DNA of 64,000 nucleotides from Gammaproteobacteria bacterium (GTDB lineage: Bacteria; Pseudomonadota; Gammaproteobacteria; Burkholderiales; Nitrosomonadaceae): contig CP054179.1 of assembly GCA_015709615.1 (NCBI GenBank), positions 1,860,001-1,924,000 on the forward strand. Direction: 5' to 3'. The notes under the pieces were generated by a model. It was not told the DNA's origin, made no database searches, and worked only from the letters and a program-made list of their open reading frames with translations. How positions within the stretch are numbered: the first letter of the stretch is position 1; every line of letters begins with the position of its first letter. Below, one piece after another: positions 51,447-61,013 of this stretch. The position numbers and the translations under genes were made by a program.

Positions 51447-54242
51447 TCAGCCGCTATTGCGCAGGCCGGCCGTTACCCCGTTGATCGTCAGATGAATCGA
51501 GCGCTTGACTTCTTCACTATCCTCACCCGAGCGGTAACGGCGCAGCAGTTCTACCTGCAAGTGGTTGAGCGGATCGATATACGGCGTTCTATTGCGGATG
51601 CTGCGCGCCAATGTTGGATTGTCCTGCAACAATTCGGTATGACCGGTCACGGCGAACAGCCATTTTTCACTGCGCGCGCGCTCATCCTGAATACGTCTGA
51701 AAATCAGCGCGCGTAGCGCTGCATTCTCAACCAGCTCGGCATAGCGTGACGCAATGCCCATATCGGTTTTAGCCAGTACCATATCCATATTCGACAATAA
51801 TGTTTGCATGAAAGGCCATTTGCGGTACATCTCCTGCAATAACGCCAATCCTTGCCCTTTTTGCTCTTCCTGATTGACAAAGGCTTCCACCGCATGACCA
51901 AAACCATACCAGCCGGGGAGCATCATCCGGCTCAGACTCCAGCTGAATACCCAAGGAATCGCACGCAAATCTTCAATCGAATCGGAATTCTTGCGCGAAG
52001 GCGGTCTGCTGCCGATGTGCAACCCGGCCATTTCGCGGATCGGCGTGGATTCCAGGAAGAATTGCTTAAATCCCGGTGTTTCATATACCAAGTCACGATA
52101 AGCCGCGAAAGAAGCGGAGGCAAGCTTCTCCATGGCGCGATAATAGCGATCGGCATTCGCGCCAAGCGAATCGTGGCTGAGCAGCGTCGCCTCCATGGTC
52201 GCTGCCACCAATGTCTCAAGGTTGCGGCGGCCGATTTCAGGTTCGGCGTATTTGCTGCTGATCACCTCACCCTGCTCGGTCACGCGGATCTGGCCATTCA
52301 CGCTGCCCGGCGGTTGCGCCAAAATACTTTGATAGCTGGGTCCGCCACCCCGCCCCACGGTGCCGCCACGACCATGAAACAAACGTAATTCGACTTTGTG
52401 TTTGGCAAAAACCTTGGTGAGTTCGATCTCGGCTTTATAAATTTCCCAATTCGACGTGATAAAACCGCCGTCCTTGTTGCTATCCGAATAACCGAGCATC
52501 ACTTCCTGCACATTGCCGCGTGAATTCAGCAGCTTGCGATAATACGGCAGAGAAAACAGCTGATCCATGATGGCGCTGCAACTGCGCAGATCGGAGATGG
52601 TTTCGAATAACGGGATAATATTGAGTTGCAGCTGCGGATTTTCTCCGGCTTGCAACAAACCGGATTGCTGTAACAGAAAGGCCACTTCTAGCACATTAAT
52701 GACACCGGTCGTCATCGATATGATGTAATTCGTCATCGCTGCGCGGCCGAAGCGGCGATGAATTTCGGCCGCGCATTGCAGAATACGCAACTCGGATTGC
52801 GCCAGCTCGGAAAAATCATCAAACGAAGCCAGTACCGGGCGCGGCTGGCTGATTTCTGCCAGCAACCAGCCGATGCGTTCTTTTTCGCTCAGTTGCAGAT
52901 AATCCTTGCGCTTCGTGCTGTGTTCGAATAGCTCACTGACGACCTGTTCATGGATTTTGCTGTGCTGACGCATATCCAGCGGAGCCAAATGGAAACCGAA
53001 TACATCCACGGCACGGCGCAGATTGCGTACCGCGCCGCGCGCAATCCAAGAAGACTTATGCTGTTTCAAGGACTCAATGATGGCATTGAGATCGTGCAAA
53101 AATTCGGCGCTGCTGGAATACGGCGCTCTAGGTTCGGCCGGTGTGTATTGCGTCACCTGATGGCCCAATTGATGCGCAGTTGCAACCAAGCGCGCGGCAA
53201 TGCTGAGAAAAATCCGCCGGTAAGGCTCATCGGAGCGGTTGGGTATATCCGGCGCGGTAGTGGTTAATTGTTTAACTTCATCGCTGACTTGCACGATTTG
53301 TTCGGTCAGGCTCATAGAGCGGCCGATTTTTTGCGCGGCATCGATATAAAAATCCAATGCCACCGACGATTGGCGCTCCACCGCGCGCAGCATGACATCG
53401 TGCGTGACAAACGGATTGCCGTCGCGGTCGCCGCCGATCCAGCTGCCGATACGTAAAAACGAAGTCACCGGCGGAATATCATGCGCGAGACGGCGCTCGA
53501 GCAAATCTTCTATTTTTGCGTAGATATAGGGTATTTCACTCAAAAACGTGTAGCTGTAATAAGCTAGCCCGTTTTCAATTTCATCGTAGACTGACAAGCG
53601 GCTTGGCCGCAGCATGCGCGTTTGCCATAAAATTTGAATGGTGGCCCGCAGTCCTTCTTCATTGTGGCGCAATTCGTTCGGCGTCAATTCGGTCAGCGCG
53701 CGCTCTTTCAGCAGACGCTCGATCGCCAGCTGGCAATCCAATATGCTGCGGCGCTGCACTTCCGTCGGATGCGCGGTGAGCACCGGCGAAACCAGCGCTT
53801 TATTAAAAAATTCCGTCAGAACGGCACGTTCGTTTCCATGCGCCAACACACGTTCCAGCGCCAATGTCACGCTACCTTCCTGCGGTGAAGACCCGGCGCG
53901 CAAATGCGCACGCCGCCGCCGGTTGTGATGCACATCCTCCGCAATATTGGACAGCAAGGAAAAATAACTGAACCCGCGCACAACAGACAACGAATCCTTA
54001 TCGCTCAAGCGGTTGAGTATCGCATCCAATTCCTCGCGCGCCTTGAGATCCTGATCGCGATGAAAACGAATCGCGGTTTGACGTATATTCTCGACCAGCT
54101 CGAAAGCGCTATCGCCATCTTGTTCGCGTAGCGTATCGCCCAGCAATCGCCCTAGAAAACGAATATCTTCGCGTAACGGCGAGTCCTTATCACTGACTAA
54201 TTTATTATTGTTGCTGTTATTCCCTGTATCAGCTGCGCTCAT
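51447..54242 (-). CDS. ppc: Phosphoenolpyruvate carboxylase
   Basis: The 931-residue enzyme makes oxaloacetate from PEP and bicarbonate. The catalytic His is in LTAHPTEVQRRSILD and the Lys/Arg region in GYSDSNKDGGFITSNW. The glycine-rich FHGRGGTVGRGGGPSYQSI loop follows. The protein ends in TAGLRNSG as usual. It feeds C4 acids, and with malate thiokinase and malyl-CoA lyase (3152-6272) it can support glyoxylate and acetyl-CoA formation. It is divergent from hemC with 124 bp between. Confidence 0.96.
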   Translation of the reverse strand: MSAADTGNNSNNNKLVSDKDSPLREDIRFLGRLLGDTLREQDGDSAFELVENIRQTAIRFHRDQDLKAREELDAILNRLSDKDSLSVVRGFSYFSLLSNIAEDVHHNRRRRAHLRAGSSPQEGSVTLALERVLAHGNERAVLTEFFNKALVSPVLTAHPTEVQRRSILDCQLAIERLLKERALTELTPNELRHNEEGLRATIQILWQTRMLRPSRLSVYDEIENGLAYYSYTFLSEIPYIYAKIEDLLERRLAHDIPPVTSFLRIGSWIGGDRDGNPFVTHDVMLRAVERQSSVALDFYIDAAQKIGRSMSLTEQIVQVSDEVKQLTTTAPDIPNRSDEPYRRIFLSIAARLVATAHQLGHQVTQYTPAEPRAPYSSSAEFLHDLNAIIESLKQHKSSWIARGAVRNLRRAVDVFGFHLAPLDMRQHSKIHEQVVSELFEHSTKRKDYLQLSEKERIGWLLAEISQPRPVLASFDDFSELAQSELRILQCAAEIHRRFGRAAMTNYIISMTTGVINVLEVAFLLQQSGLLQAGENPQLQLNIIPLFETISDLRSCSAIMDQLFSLPYYRKLLNSRGNVQEVMLGYSDSNKDGGFITSNWEIYKAEIELTKVFAKHKVELRLFHGRGGTVGRGGGPSYQSILAQPPGSVNGQIRVTEQGEVISSKYAEPEIGRRNLETLVAATMEATLLSHDSLGANADRYYRAMEKLASASFAAYRDLVYETPGFKQFFLESTPIREMAGLHIGSRPPSRKNSDSIEDLRAIPWVFSWSLSRMMLPGWYGFGHAVEAFVNQEEQKGQGLALLQEMYRKWPFMQTLLSNMDMVLAKTDMGIASRYAELVENAALRALIFRRIQDERARSEKWLFAVTGHTELLQDNPTLARSIRNRTPYIDPLNHLQVELLRRYRSGEDSEEVKRSIHLTINGVTAGLRNSG

Positions 54243-54366
54243 CGCATTACATACCCACGATTAAAAATGAATCCAGCATGTACCGGCAATAAGCCAAGTC
54301 ACTATCGGCCATGCTAAAATGATTGCCATGCAAATTTTTTTGTAATTTTTTCATTTTATACTATTA

Positions 54367-55323
54367 ATGCCCAATTCACTTTTATCTCCACAGAAAATCG
54401 TCATCGCATCCCGGGAGAGTTTACTTGCGATGTGGCAAGCGCAGTTCATCCAGAAATGTTTGCGCGAATTATACCCGCAAACTGAAATCAGCATACTCGG
54501 CATGACAACGCGCGGCGATCAAATACTGGATCAATCTTTATCGAAAATCGGCGGAAAAGGATTGTTCATCAAAGAACTCGAGCAAGCATTGGAAGACGGG
54601 CGCGCCGATATCGCCGTGCACTCGATGAAAGACATGCCGATGAATGTGCCGGAAGGATTTAAGCTGGCGGCCATAACCGAACGGGAAGATCCGCGCGATG
54701 CTTTCGTTTCCAATCATTATGGCAGCCTCGATGCATTGCCCGAGGGCAGTGTCGTCGGCACCTCAAGTTTGCGGCGCGAAAGTCAACTGCGTGCGCAATT
54801 CCCGCACCTTCAAGTGCAACCGTTGCGCGGTAACGTACAAACCCGCTTGCGCAAACTCGATGAAGGACAGTATGCGGCGATCATTCTGGCAGCCGCCGGT
54901 TTAAAAAGGCTGGGACTATCCGACCGCATCACAGCGTTGTTGAATCCCGGACAAAGCTTGCCCGCGGTCGGGCAAGGCGCTCTGGGAATCGAGTGCCGGG
55001 CCGACCGTACCGACTTGGTTGAATTGATGCAACCGCTGCACCACCCGGAAACCGCCTATTGCGTCGAAGCCGAGCGTGCCATGAGCCGTGTGTTGGGCGG
55101 CAGCTGCCAAGTGCCGCTGGGCGCGTTTGGTGAAATCATCAACGGTTCGTTGCAACTGCGCGGATTCGTGGCGCAGCCCGATGGCAGCCGCATTGTAAGC
55201 GATGCGCTGAATGGCAAACCGGAGAACGGCATTACGATGGGGCAGCAGCTGGCGCAAAAGCTCATTAATAAAGGTGCCGGTGAAATCCTGGCGGCCTTGG
55301 TCCCGGCAGAAGGCTGGAAATAA
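54367..55323 (+). CDS. hemC: Hydroxymethylbilane synthase (porphobilinogen deaminase)
   Basis: The 318-residue enzyme joins four porphobilinogen units. IVIASRESLLAMWQAQFI, TTRGDQILDQSLSKIGGKG, and VVGTSSLRRESQLRAQFP are typical, and GGSCQVPLGAF carries the Cys that holds the dipyrromethane cofactor. hemD begins 2 bp after the stop, so the genes form a haem operon hemC-hemD-hemY. Confidence 0.96.
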   Translation: MPNSLLSPQKIVIASRESLLAMWQAQFIQKCLRELYPQTEISILGMTTRGDQILDQSLSKIGGKGLFIKELEQALEDGRADIAVHSMKDMPMNVPEGFKLAAITEREDPRDAFVSNHYGSLDALPEGSVVGTSSLRRESQLRAQFPHLQVQPLRGNVQTRLRKLDEGQYAAIILAAAGLKRLGLSDRITALLNPGQSLPAVGQGALGIECRADRTDLVELMQPLHHPETAYCVEAERAMSRVLGGSCQVPLGAFGEIINGSLQLRGFVAQPDGSRIVSDALNGKPENGITMGQQLAQKLINKGAGEILAALVPAEGWK

Positions 55324-55325
55324 CA

Positions 55326-56120
55326 TTGCCTGCCAGCACACAACTTACCGGCCTTAACATAGTGGTTACCCGTCCGGCGCATCAATCCGCTTTTCTGGCG
55401 GAACAGATTCGCGCTTTGGGTGGCAATCCGATTTTACTTCCAGTTTTGGAAATTGCGGATGTTCCCGATTTGGAGCCGTTGAAGAATATCATCCTTCGCC
55501 TGGATGAATTCGACTGGGCAATTTTTGTCAGTCCGAATGCCGTCAACAAAAGCATGCCGTTGATCATCCGGCAGCGCGCACTGCCCGCGCATCTGAAAAT
55601 CGCCACTGTCGGCAAAGGCAGCGCGGATACCTTGAAACAATACGGTGTCGATGATGTGCTCGTCCCGGATGGAAATTCCGATAGCGAAGCGTTACTCCAG
55701 CAAGCTGTACTGCAACACATGGCCGGGCAACGGGTTGTGATCTTCCGGGGTAACGGCGGCAGGCAGTTATTGGGCGATACACTCACACAGCGCGGCGCGC
55801 AGGTGGAATATGCCGAATGCTATCAGCGCCGCAAACCCGATCTGGATACAGCGCCGCTACTAGCCGATTGGTCACACGGTAAAATACACGCCGTGATTAT
55901 CACGAGTAGCGAAGGGTTGCATAATTTATTTGACATAATAGGCATGCTTGGCCAACAATTGCTGAAATTGACTCCGGTTTTCACAGTTCACGAACGGATT
56001 GCTCAGACCGCCAGAGAATTAGGACTGGAAAAAATCATCAAAGCGCCTTGTGCGGGTGATGAGGGCTTACTGAAGGGCCTGCAAACATACTTTCAGGCAA
56101 CCGGAAAACGGTACAACTGA
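55326..56120 (+). CDS. hemD: Uroporphyrinogen-III synthase
   Basis: The 264-residue protein matches the poorly conserved HemD family: NIVVTRPAHQSAFLAEQIRA, FDWAIFVSPNAVNKSM, IATVGKGSADTLKQYGVDD, VIFRGNGGRQLLGDTLTQRG, and VIITSSEGLHNLFD. It cyclises hydroxymethylbilane with inversion of ring D. A TTG at 55326 is used as the start, coupled to hemC. Confidence 0.9.
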   Translation: MPASTQLTGLNIVVTRPAHQSAFLAEQIRALGGNPILLPVLEIADVPDLEPLKNIILRLDEFDWAIFVSPNAVNKSMPLIIRQRALPAHLKIATVGKGSADTLKQYGVDDVLVPDGNSDSEALLQQAVLQHMAGQRVVIFRGNGGRQLLGDTLTQRGAQVEYAECYQRRKPDLDTAPLLADWSHGKIHAVIITSSEGLHNLFDIIGMLGQQLLKLTPVFTVHERIAQTARELGLEKIIKAPCAGDEGLLKGLQTYFQATGKRYN

Positions 56121-56192
56121 ACGAATGTACATGTATTGGCAAGCGCGGTTCAATATTAACAATAACGTCTCTACTGCAATGAAGGAGAATAT

Positions 56193-57368
56193 ATGAAACT
56201 GATACTCTGGCTATTGGCGCTATTCGCTGCTGCTGTAGCTGTCACCTTGGCTGCCAAAAACACAACGGGGCGTGCTCTGATAGAAATGCCGCCATACCAA
56301 TTGGAATTACCTCTAGATCAATTTATCATTGGCGCGGTCGTAGCTTTCTTTGTTTTTTACATTCTGGTGCGGTTTATCTTAGGAATTTTTGGTTTTAGTC
56401 AACGGCATCGTCATAAAAAAACGGATGAAATGCTCTTATCCGGATTAAAAGCATACTTGGAAGGTGACTATGTCAAATCACAAAAGAATACAGCCGTTGC
56501 ATTAAAATTAGCCGATTCTTCAACAGCCAAAGCAATCAGTGCCGTCATTGCAGCTCGTTCAGCGCAAATGCTTGATGAGGCCGTAGCGCGTGATCAATAT
56601 ATCAATACCGCGCTTACCGAAGCACCGGATGAAAAGTCGCTTTGTTTGGCCGCAAAAACCGAGTTCCTGTTAAAAAATGAGAACTATCAAGAAGCACTCA
56701 AAATATTGCAATCGCTGTATTCAGAAGGTGGTTTGCAATCCACCGCCGTGCTGCAACTAGAGCTGGAAGCACAGCAGCAAGCAGGGAATTGGGATGCGGT
56801 TCTTGAATTGACCGGTATATTGGCCAAACGACAATCAGTGAACAAAGCGCTGATAAAGAAATTAAAACACGATGCGCAAATAAAAAATATCAGAAGCAAA
56901 GCCACCGATTTGCAGTCATTGAATCAATATTGGCAGCACATATCACCGCTGGATAAAATGGATAGCAAGCTTTCCGCTGCTGCCGCGCGCGCCTACATCT
57001 CTCTGGGTAATTGCAATATGGCCAATAAGATTATTGAGTCGAGTGTGCCTTTTACCTGGGACGACGAATTAATCGAACTGTATTCGGAATGTTTGGACTA
57101 TCACGTCAGCAGACAAATCGAATGCGCCGAAGTTTGGCTTAGGGCACAACCGAACAATGCACAATTGCTGCTGACCTTGGGTAAACTTTGCACATATTGT
57201 GAACTTTGGGGTAAAGCGCAAAATTATTTGGAAGCAAGTTTATCGGTTCAACCTGGACAAAAAGCGCATTTTGCCTTAGCGCAATTGAACGAGAAATTAG
57301 GCAAGCATGAACTCGCTATGGATCATTACAATAAAGGGCTGCAATTAACACTCAAACAGCTCAATTGA
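56193..57368 (+). CDS. hemY: HemY-like TPR membrane protein
   Basis: The 391-residue protein starts behind GAAGGAGAATAT. It has two N-terminal helices (LILWLLALFAAAVAVTLAAK and FIIGAVVAFFVFYILVRFIL) and a cytoplasmic or periplasmic TPR tail (YLEGDYVKSQKNTAVALKLA, LTLGKLCTYCELWGKAQNYL). This is the HemY_N architecture found after hemD (or hemX) in proteobacterial haem operons. It is not protoporphyrinogen oxidase. A hemX gene would normally come between hemD and hemY; here only 72 bp lie between. Confidence 0.88.
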   Translation: MKLILWLLALFAAAVAVTLAAKNTTGRALIEMPPYQLELPLDQFIIGAVVAFFVFYILVRFILGIFGFSQRHRHKKTDEMLLSGLKAYLEGDYVKSQKNTAVALKLADSSTAKAISAVIAARSAQMLDEAVARDQYINTALTEAPDEKSLCLAAKTEFLLKNENYQEALKILQSLYSEGGLQSTAVLQLELEAQQQAGNWDAVLELTGILAKRQSVNKALIKKLKHDAQIKNIRSKATDLQSLNQYWQHISPLDKMDSKLSAAAARAYISLGNCNMANKIIESSVPFTWDDELIELYSECLDYHVSRQIECAEVWLRAQPNNAQLLLTLGKLCTYCELWGKAQNYLEASLSVQPGQKAHFALAQLNEKLGKHELAMDHYNKGLQLTLKQLN

Positions 57369-57393
57369 AATAGTCACGATGTGAGACTAATTT

Positions 57394-57423
57394 ATTTACA
57401 GTATTTAAGAGAATACTGTAAAT
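57394..57423. repeat. Solo palindrome related to the IS481 end
   Basis: ATTTACAGTATT and AATACTGTAAAT form perfect 12-bp arms around six bases. It agrees with the right-end palindrome of the IS481-type element at 23 of 26 positions (TTTACAGTATT-N3-GAGAATACTGTA). It might act as a hairpin terminator for the hem operon, but it lacks a T run. Confidence 0.65.
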
Positions 57424-57796
57424 AAGCATCCATGAACGAGCATAGGCCGAACATTGCCGGGCTATGAGATCTGACGACTTTACCGGATACGATGGCGGAA
57501 GGAGATACTTCTATCCAGTAGGGCTCGTCATGAAATCAACCGATCAATATTTCACTGAAGCTTGTAACGCGAAGCGTGCCAGTATGACAAATCCTGCTTC
57601 AGTAAGCTGCCATTTTGGAATCAGATGCTGGCTACCACAACCCGTTCGCCATAACAACCCGGCTATCCTTACATCCCATTTACCCATCGGCAAGGAATGG
57701 CAGGAATGATAATAATGCTGATCACATTCTACTGAATCCCGATTGTTCCCCCGTCACTCGCTTAAATTGTCCCATTATCACCACTCTAATCGTTTA
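57424..57796. other. Noncoding stretch after the hem operon
   Basis: About 370 bp with no convincing gene. An 81-codon ORF at 57464-57709 has no ribosome site and odd composition. Beyond the neighbouring palindrome and MITE-like element I see nothing. Confidence 0.4.
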
Positions 57797-57933
57797 GGAA
57801 GCCCTGAAAAAAGGTAGCGAGCGACAGCCAGGCGAGGCGAAATCAAGTGAAAAGCGCAATTCACAAGTGGTAAATGAGATTTTGAGCCTGATTTCAACGC
57901 AGAATGGCTGAGCAGTAGTTTTTCAGAGCCTTC
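57797..57933. mobile_element. MITE-like element (nonautonomous, about 137 bp)
   Basis: Imperfect 15-bp inverted ends GGAAGCCCTGAAAAA and TTTTTCAGAGCCTTC (12 of 15 match) are flanked by TTA on both sides (57794-57796 and 57934-57936), consistent with a 3-bp target duplication. There is no ORF inside. Confidence 0.6.
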
Positions 57934-58062
57934 TTAAGTTTTCACGAATAAAACGGAAGTGCTTTACCTGATCAGACTTTGATATATCATTACCTCTGTC
58001 AGGGAAAACAAAGTTATTAAGAATCTAAAAGCGGAAAAAGACTTTCTTGGAAACGGGAGAAA

Positions 58063-58782
58063 ATGAGCACGCGAAATATACCGCCCGACCGCGCTATCGC
58101 TATGCTGTCGGTCATCAAGGAATTCAATCATCTGTCGCCACAAGAAATTGAGGCGGTTGCCGTTGCCTGTCAATGGCATCGCTATGATGCTGGAAATGAA
58201 ATCGTGCGTTATCGCGATCACAGCAACAGCGTTTTTTTCATTATCCAAGGTGAAATTCGCGTGATGTATCACAGCTTGTCGGGGCAAGAAGTGATTCTGT
58301 GCAATTTGTCTGCAGGCGATATGCTTGGCGAGCTGACGGCGATAGACGGCCATCCCCGCTCCGCCACGGCAATTGCCAGAACCAGTGCGTTGCTGGCGTC
58401 GATGCCCGCAATACACTTTCAGAATCTGGTGTACTCCAACCGGCAAATTGCCGAGACCATACTCAAGCGTTTGACCGCGCAAGTTCGCCGCCTCACTGAA
58501 CGTGTTTACGATTTCAGCACGCTGGCGGTACCCAACCGGATCAGGACCGAACTGTTGCGTTTGGCTAGAGATCACATGACCTCGGCAAATGCTGCGATCA
58601 TTTCACCATCACCGACGCAAACCGAAATTGCCAATTTAGTCAGTACGCATCGCGAAGCGGTCTCGCGTGAACTGAAAAAACTCGTCAAAGACAAGCTCAT
58701 CATGCGCCGTGGACATGATTTGTATGTGCTCGATATCGCCAGGCTGACTCAATTGGTTGACGAAGCGCGCGGCAGCTTTTAG
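58063..58782 (+). CDS. CRP/FNR-family transcriptional regulator, CRP-like
   Basis: This 239-residue protein starts behind CGGGAGA. The cyclic-nucleotide-binding beta-roll contains GDMLGELTAIDGHPRSATAI, whose GEL and RSA elements resemble the phosphate-binding cassette of CRP. The N-terminal Cys cluster of FNR is absent. The C-terminal helix-turn-helix TQTEIANLVSTHREAVSREL keeps R-E-x-x-x-R, the residues that in E. coli CRP read TGTGA half-sites. A perfect TGTGA-N6-TCACA site occurs at 28593 in this window. It is monocistronic by spacing. Confidence 0.85.
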   Translation: MSTRNIPPDRAIAMLSVIKEFNHLSPQEIEAVAVACQWHRYDAGNEIVRYRDHSNSVFFIIQGEIRVMYHSLSGQEVILCNLSAGDMLGELTAIDGHPRSATAIARTSALLASMPAIHFQNLVYSNRQIAETILKRLTAQVRRLTERVYDFSTLAVPNRIRTELLRLARDHMTSANAAIISPSPTQTEIANLVSTHREAVSRELKKLVKDKLIMRRGHDLYVLDIARLTQLVDEARGSF

Positions 58783-59039
58783 GAAAGCTTTGAAAAACGG
58801 CCGCGCTCGGTCATGCGGCGTTGAAATCCGACACAAAAAGCTCATTGACCATCTCCACTTGTAAATTGCGTTTTCCCGCCTGAGCTGGCGTTGCTTGGCC
58901 GTTGCTCGCCGCTTTATCCGGCGTTTCCTTAGCGAAAATCCAGCCACCGTAATTCCACCGGGGCCGTGCCGATTATTTGTTAAGCCTGGCTTAAATGTGG
59001 CAAACTTCGCAATTGAACTTATTACGGGTATTTTAATTC

Positions 59040-60287
59040 GTGTCCCCCTACGAACTTTTCATCGGCTTGCGATATACGCGGGCCAAGAAACGCAATCACT
59101 TTATCTCATTTATTTCGTTGATTTCCCTAATGGGGATTACGCTGGGAATGACGGCGCTGATTACCGTCATGTCGGTCATGAACGGTTTCCAGAAAGAAGT
59201 GCGCACCCGTATTCTGGGCGTCGCATCGCATGTTCAGATCGGTAGCTTGCATGGCAACCTGAGCCACTGGCAGCAAATCGCGGATGAAGCCGGTAAACAT
59301 CCAGCTGTCGAAGCCGCCGCCCCGTATGTCAGCGCGCAAGGCATGCTGTCGCATAACCAGGTGGTGCAGGGTGTGATCGTGCGCGGTATTTTACCGGCGA
59401 TGGAGGATAAGGTAGCCAATTTTTCCCAAGCGATGGTCAGCGGCAAACTGGATAATTTAGTTCCGGGAGAATTCGGTATCGTGATCGGCATGGAACTGGC
59501 GCGCGTGCTGGGCACTTTCGTCGGCGATAAAATCGTGTTGATTTCACCGCAAGGCCAAGTCACGCCGGCGGGCATTTTGCCTCGGCTGAAGCAATTCACC
59601 GTGGTCGGTATCTTCGAGGTAGGACATTTTGAATACGACTCCGGACTGGTCTTGATCCACATGTTCGACGCACAAAAATTGTACCGCATGGAAAACGACG
59701 ATGTCTCCGGCGTACGTCTCAAGCTGACCGATTTGTTTCAAGCGCCCAAGGTAGTGCAAGAACTACCGGCGTTGCTGACCATCGACAGTTATATCAGCGA
59801 TTGGACCAAACAGCACGCCAATTACTTTCGTGCCATCCAAATTGAAAAACGTATGCTGTCGCTGATTCTGGCATTGATCATAGCGGTTGCGGCATTCAAT
59901 ATCGTCTCGACTCTGGTGATGGCGGTCACGGATAAAGAATCCGACATCGCGATTTTGCGCACACTCGGTGCAAGCCCGCGCAGTATCATGAAAATATTCA
60001 TCGTGCAGGGGACGTTCATCGGCGTTTTCGGCACTATTCTCGGCGTTACCGGCGGCATGCTGCTGGCTTACAACGTCAGTGAAGTGGTTGCATTCATCGA
60101 AAGTTTGTTCAATGTGCAATTCCTGTCGCGCGAAATTTATTACATCAGCAAAATCCCGACCGATCCGCAAATGGCCGACATCACCAGTGTGGCCGTAACC
60201 TCCTTTGTCCTGAGTCTGCTGGCCACGATTTATCCCAGCTACCGCGCATCCAAAGTAAACCCGGCGGAGGCGTTGCGCTATGAATGA
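59040..60287 (+). CDS. lolC: Lipoprotein-releasing ABC transporter permease (LolC/LolE)
   Basis: The 415-residue membrane protein starts at GTG. The N-terminal helix is preceded by YELFIGLRYTRAKKRNHFIS; a periplasmic domain of about 200 residues and three more helices follow (LALIIAVAAFNIVSTLVM, GTFIGVFGTILGVTGGML, LLATIYPSYRASKVNPAEAL). With LolD it extracts lipoproteins from the inner membrane and passes them to LolA. The symbol is given as lolC; one permease gene may serve as homodimer (LolF-type) since no second is nearby. It overlaps lolD by 8 bp. Confidence 0.92.
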   Translation: MSPYELFIGLRYTRAKKRNHFISFISLISLMGITLGMTALITVMSVMNGFQKEVRTRILGVASHVQIGSLHGNLSHWQQIADEAGKHPAVEAAAPYVSAQGMLSHNQVVQGVIVRGILPAMEDKVANFSQAMVSGKLDNLVPGEFGIVIGMELARVLGTFVGDKIVLISPQGQVTPAGILPRLKQFTVVGIFEVGHFEYDSGLVLIHMFDAQKLYRMENDDVSGVRLKLTDLFQAPKVVQELPALLTIDSYISDWTKQHANYFRAIQIEKRMLSLILALIIAVAAFNIVSTLVMAVTDKESDIAILRTLGASPRSIMKIFIVQGTFIGVFGTILGVTGGMLLAYNVSEVVAFIESLFNVQFLSREIYYISKIPTDPQMADITSVAVTSFVLSLLATIYPSYRASKVNPAEALRYE

Positions 60288-60972
60288 TGGGGTCATTTCC
60301 TGCCGCAACCTGGTTAAGCAGTTTTCACAAGGCGATCTGGCGGTTCCGGTACTGAAAGGCGTCAACCTGGATTTGCGCAAAGGCGAGATGCTGGCGATCG
60401 TCGGCGCATCCGGTTCGGGCAAAAGCACGCTGCTGCATGTGCTCGGCGGGTTGGATGCACCGACCAGCGGCGATATCCGCATTCTCGGGCAAAATATCGC
60501 GCAAATCAGCGAAGAACAACGCTGCCGCTTGCGTAACGGCTCGCTTGGTTTCATTTACCAGTTTCATCATTTGCTGCCGGAATTCAGCGCGCTGGAAAAT
60601 GTTGCCATGCCGTTGCTGATCCGCCGCCTGCCGAACCGGGAAGCGTACGACCGCGCCGCCGATATGCTGAAACTGGTCGGCTTGAGCCATCGCCTGACGC
60701 ATACCCCCGGCGAACTGTCCGGCGGCGAGCGCCAGCGCGCTGCGGTAGCGCGCGCGTTGGTCACACAACCCGCCTGTATTCTGGCGGATGAACCCACCGG
60801 TAATTTGGACCGGCAAACCGCCGAGCATGTCTTCGATTTGATGCTGGAATTGAATCATAAAATCAACGCCAGTCTGGTCATCGTCACGCACGATGCGCGT
60901 CTGGCCAACCGCGCGCAACGCATCCAGCAACTGATCGACGGTGTTTTGTGCGACATCGATCAAGCATCATGA
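60280..60972 (+). CDS. lolD: Lipoprotein-releasing ABC transporter ATPase LolD
   Basis: The 230-residue ATPase has IVGASGSGKSTLLHVLGGLD (Walker A), FIYQFHHLLPEFSALENV with the Q-loop, LSGGERQRAAVARALV (signature), ILADEPTGNLD (Walker B) and VTHDARLA (His switch). It powers the lipoprotein release permease. It overlaps the permease gene and is co-translated with it. Confidence 0.95.
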   Translation: MNDGVISCRNLVKQFSQGDLAVPVLKGVNLDLRKGEMLAIVGASGSGKSTLLHVLGGLDAPTSGDIRILGQNIAQISEEQRCRLRNGSLGFIYQFHHLLPEFSALENVAMPLLIRRLPNREAYDRAADMLKLVGLSHRLTHTPGELSGGERQRAAVARALVTQPACILADEPTGNLDRQTAEHVFDLMLELNHKINASLVIVTHDARLANRAQRIQQLIDGVLCDIDQAS

Positions 60973-61013
60973 CGTTGCAACCGGCAATTTCCGATTCATT
61001 CTAATATCAGCCT

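Noticed and set aside
57464..57709. 81-codon ORF after hemY
   Set aside because: No start signal and a composition unlike the neighbouring genes.
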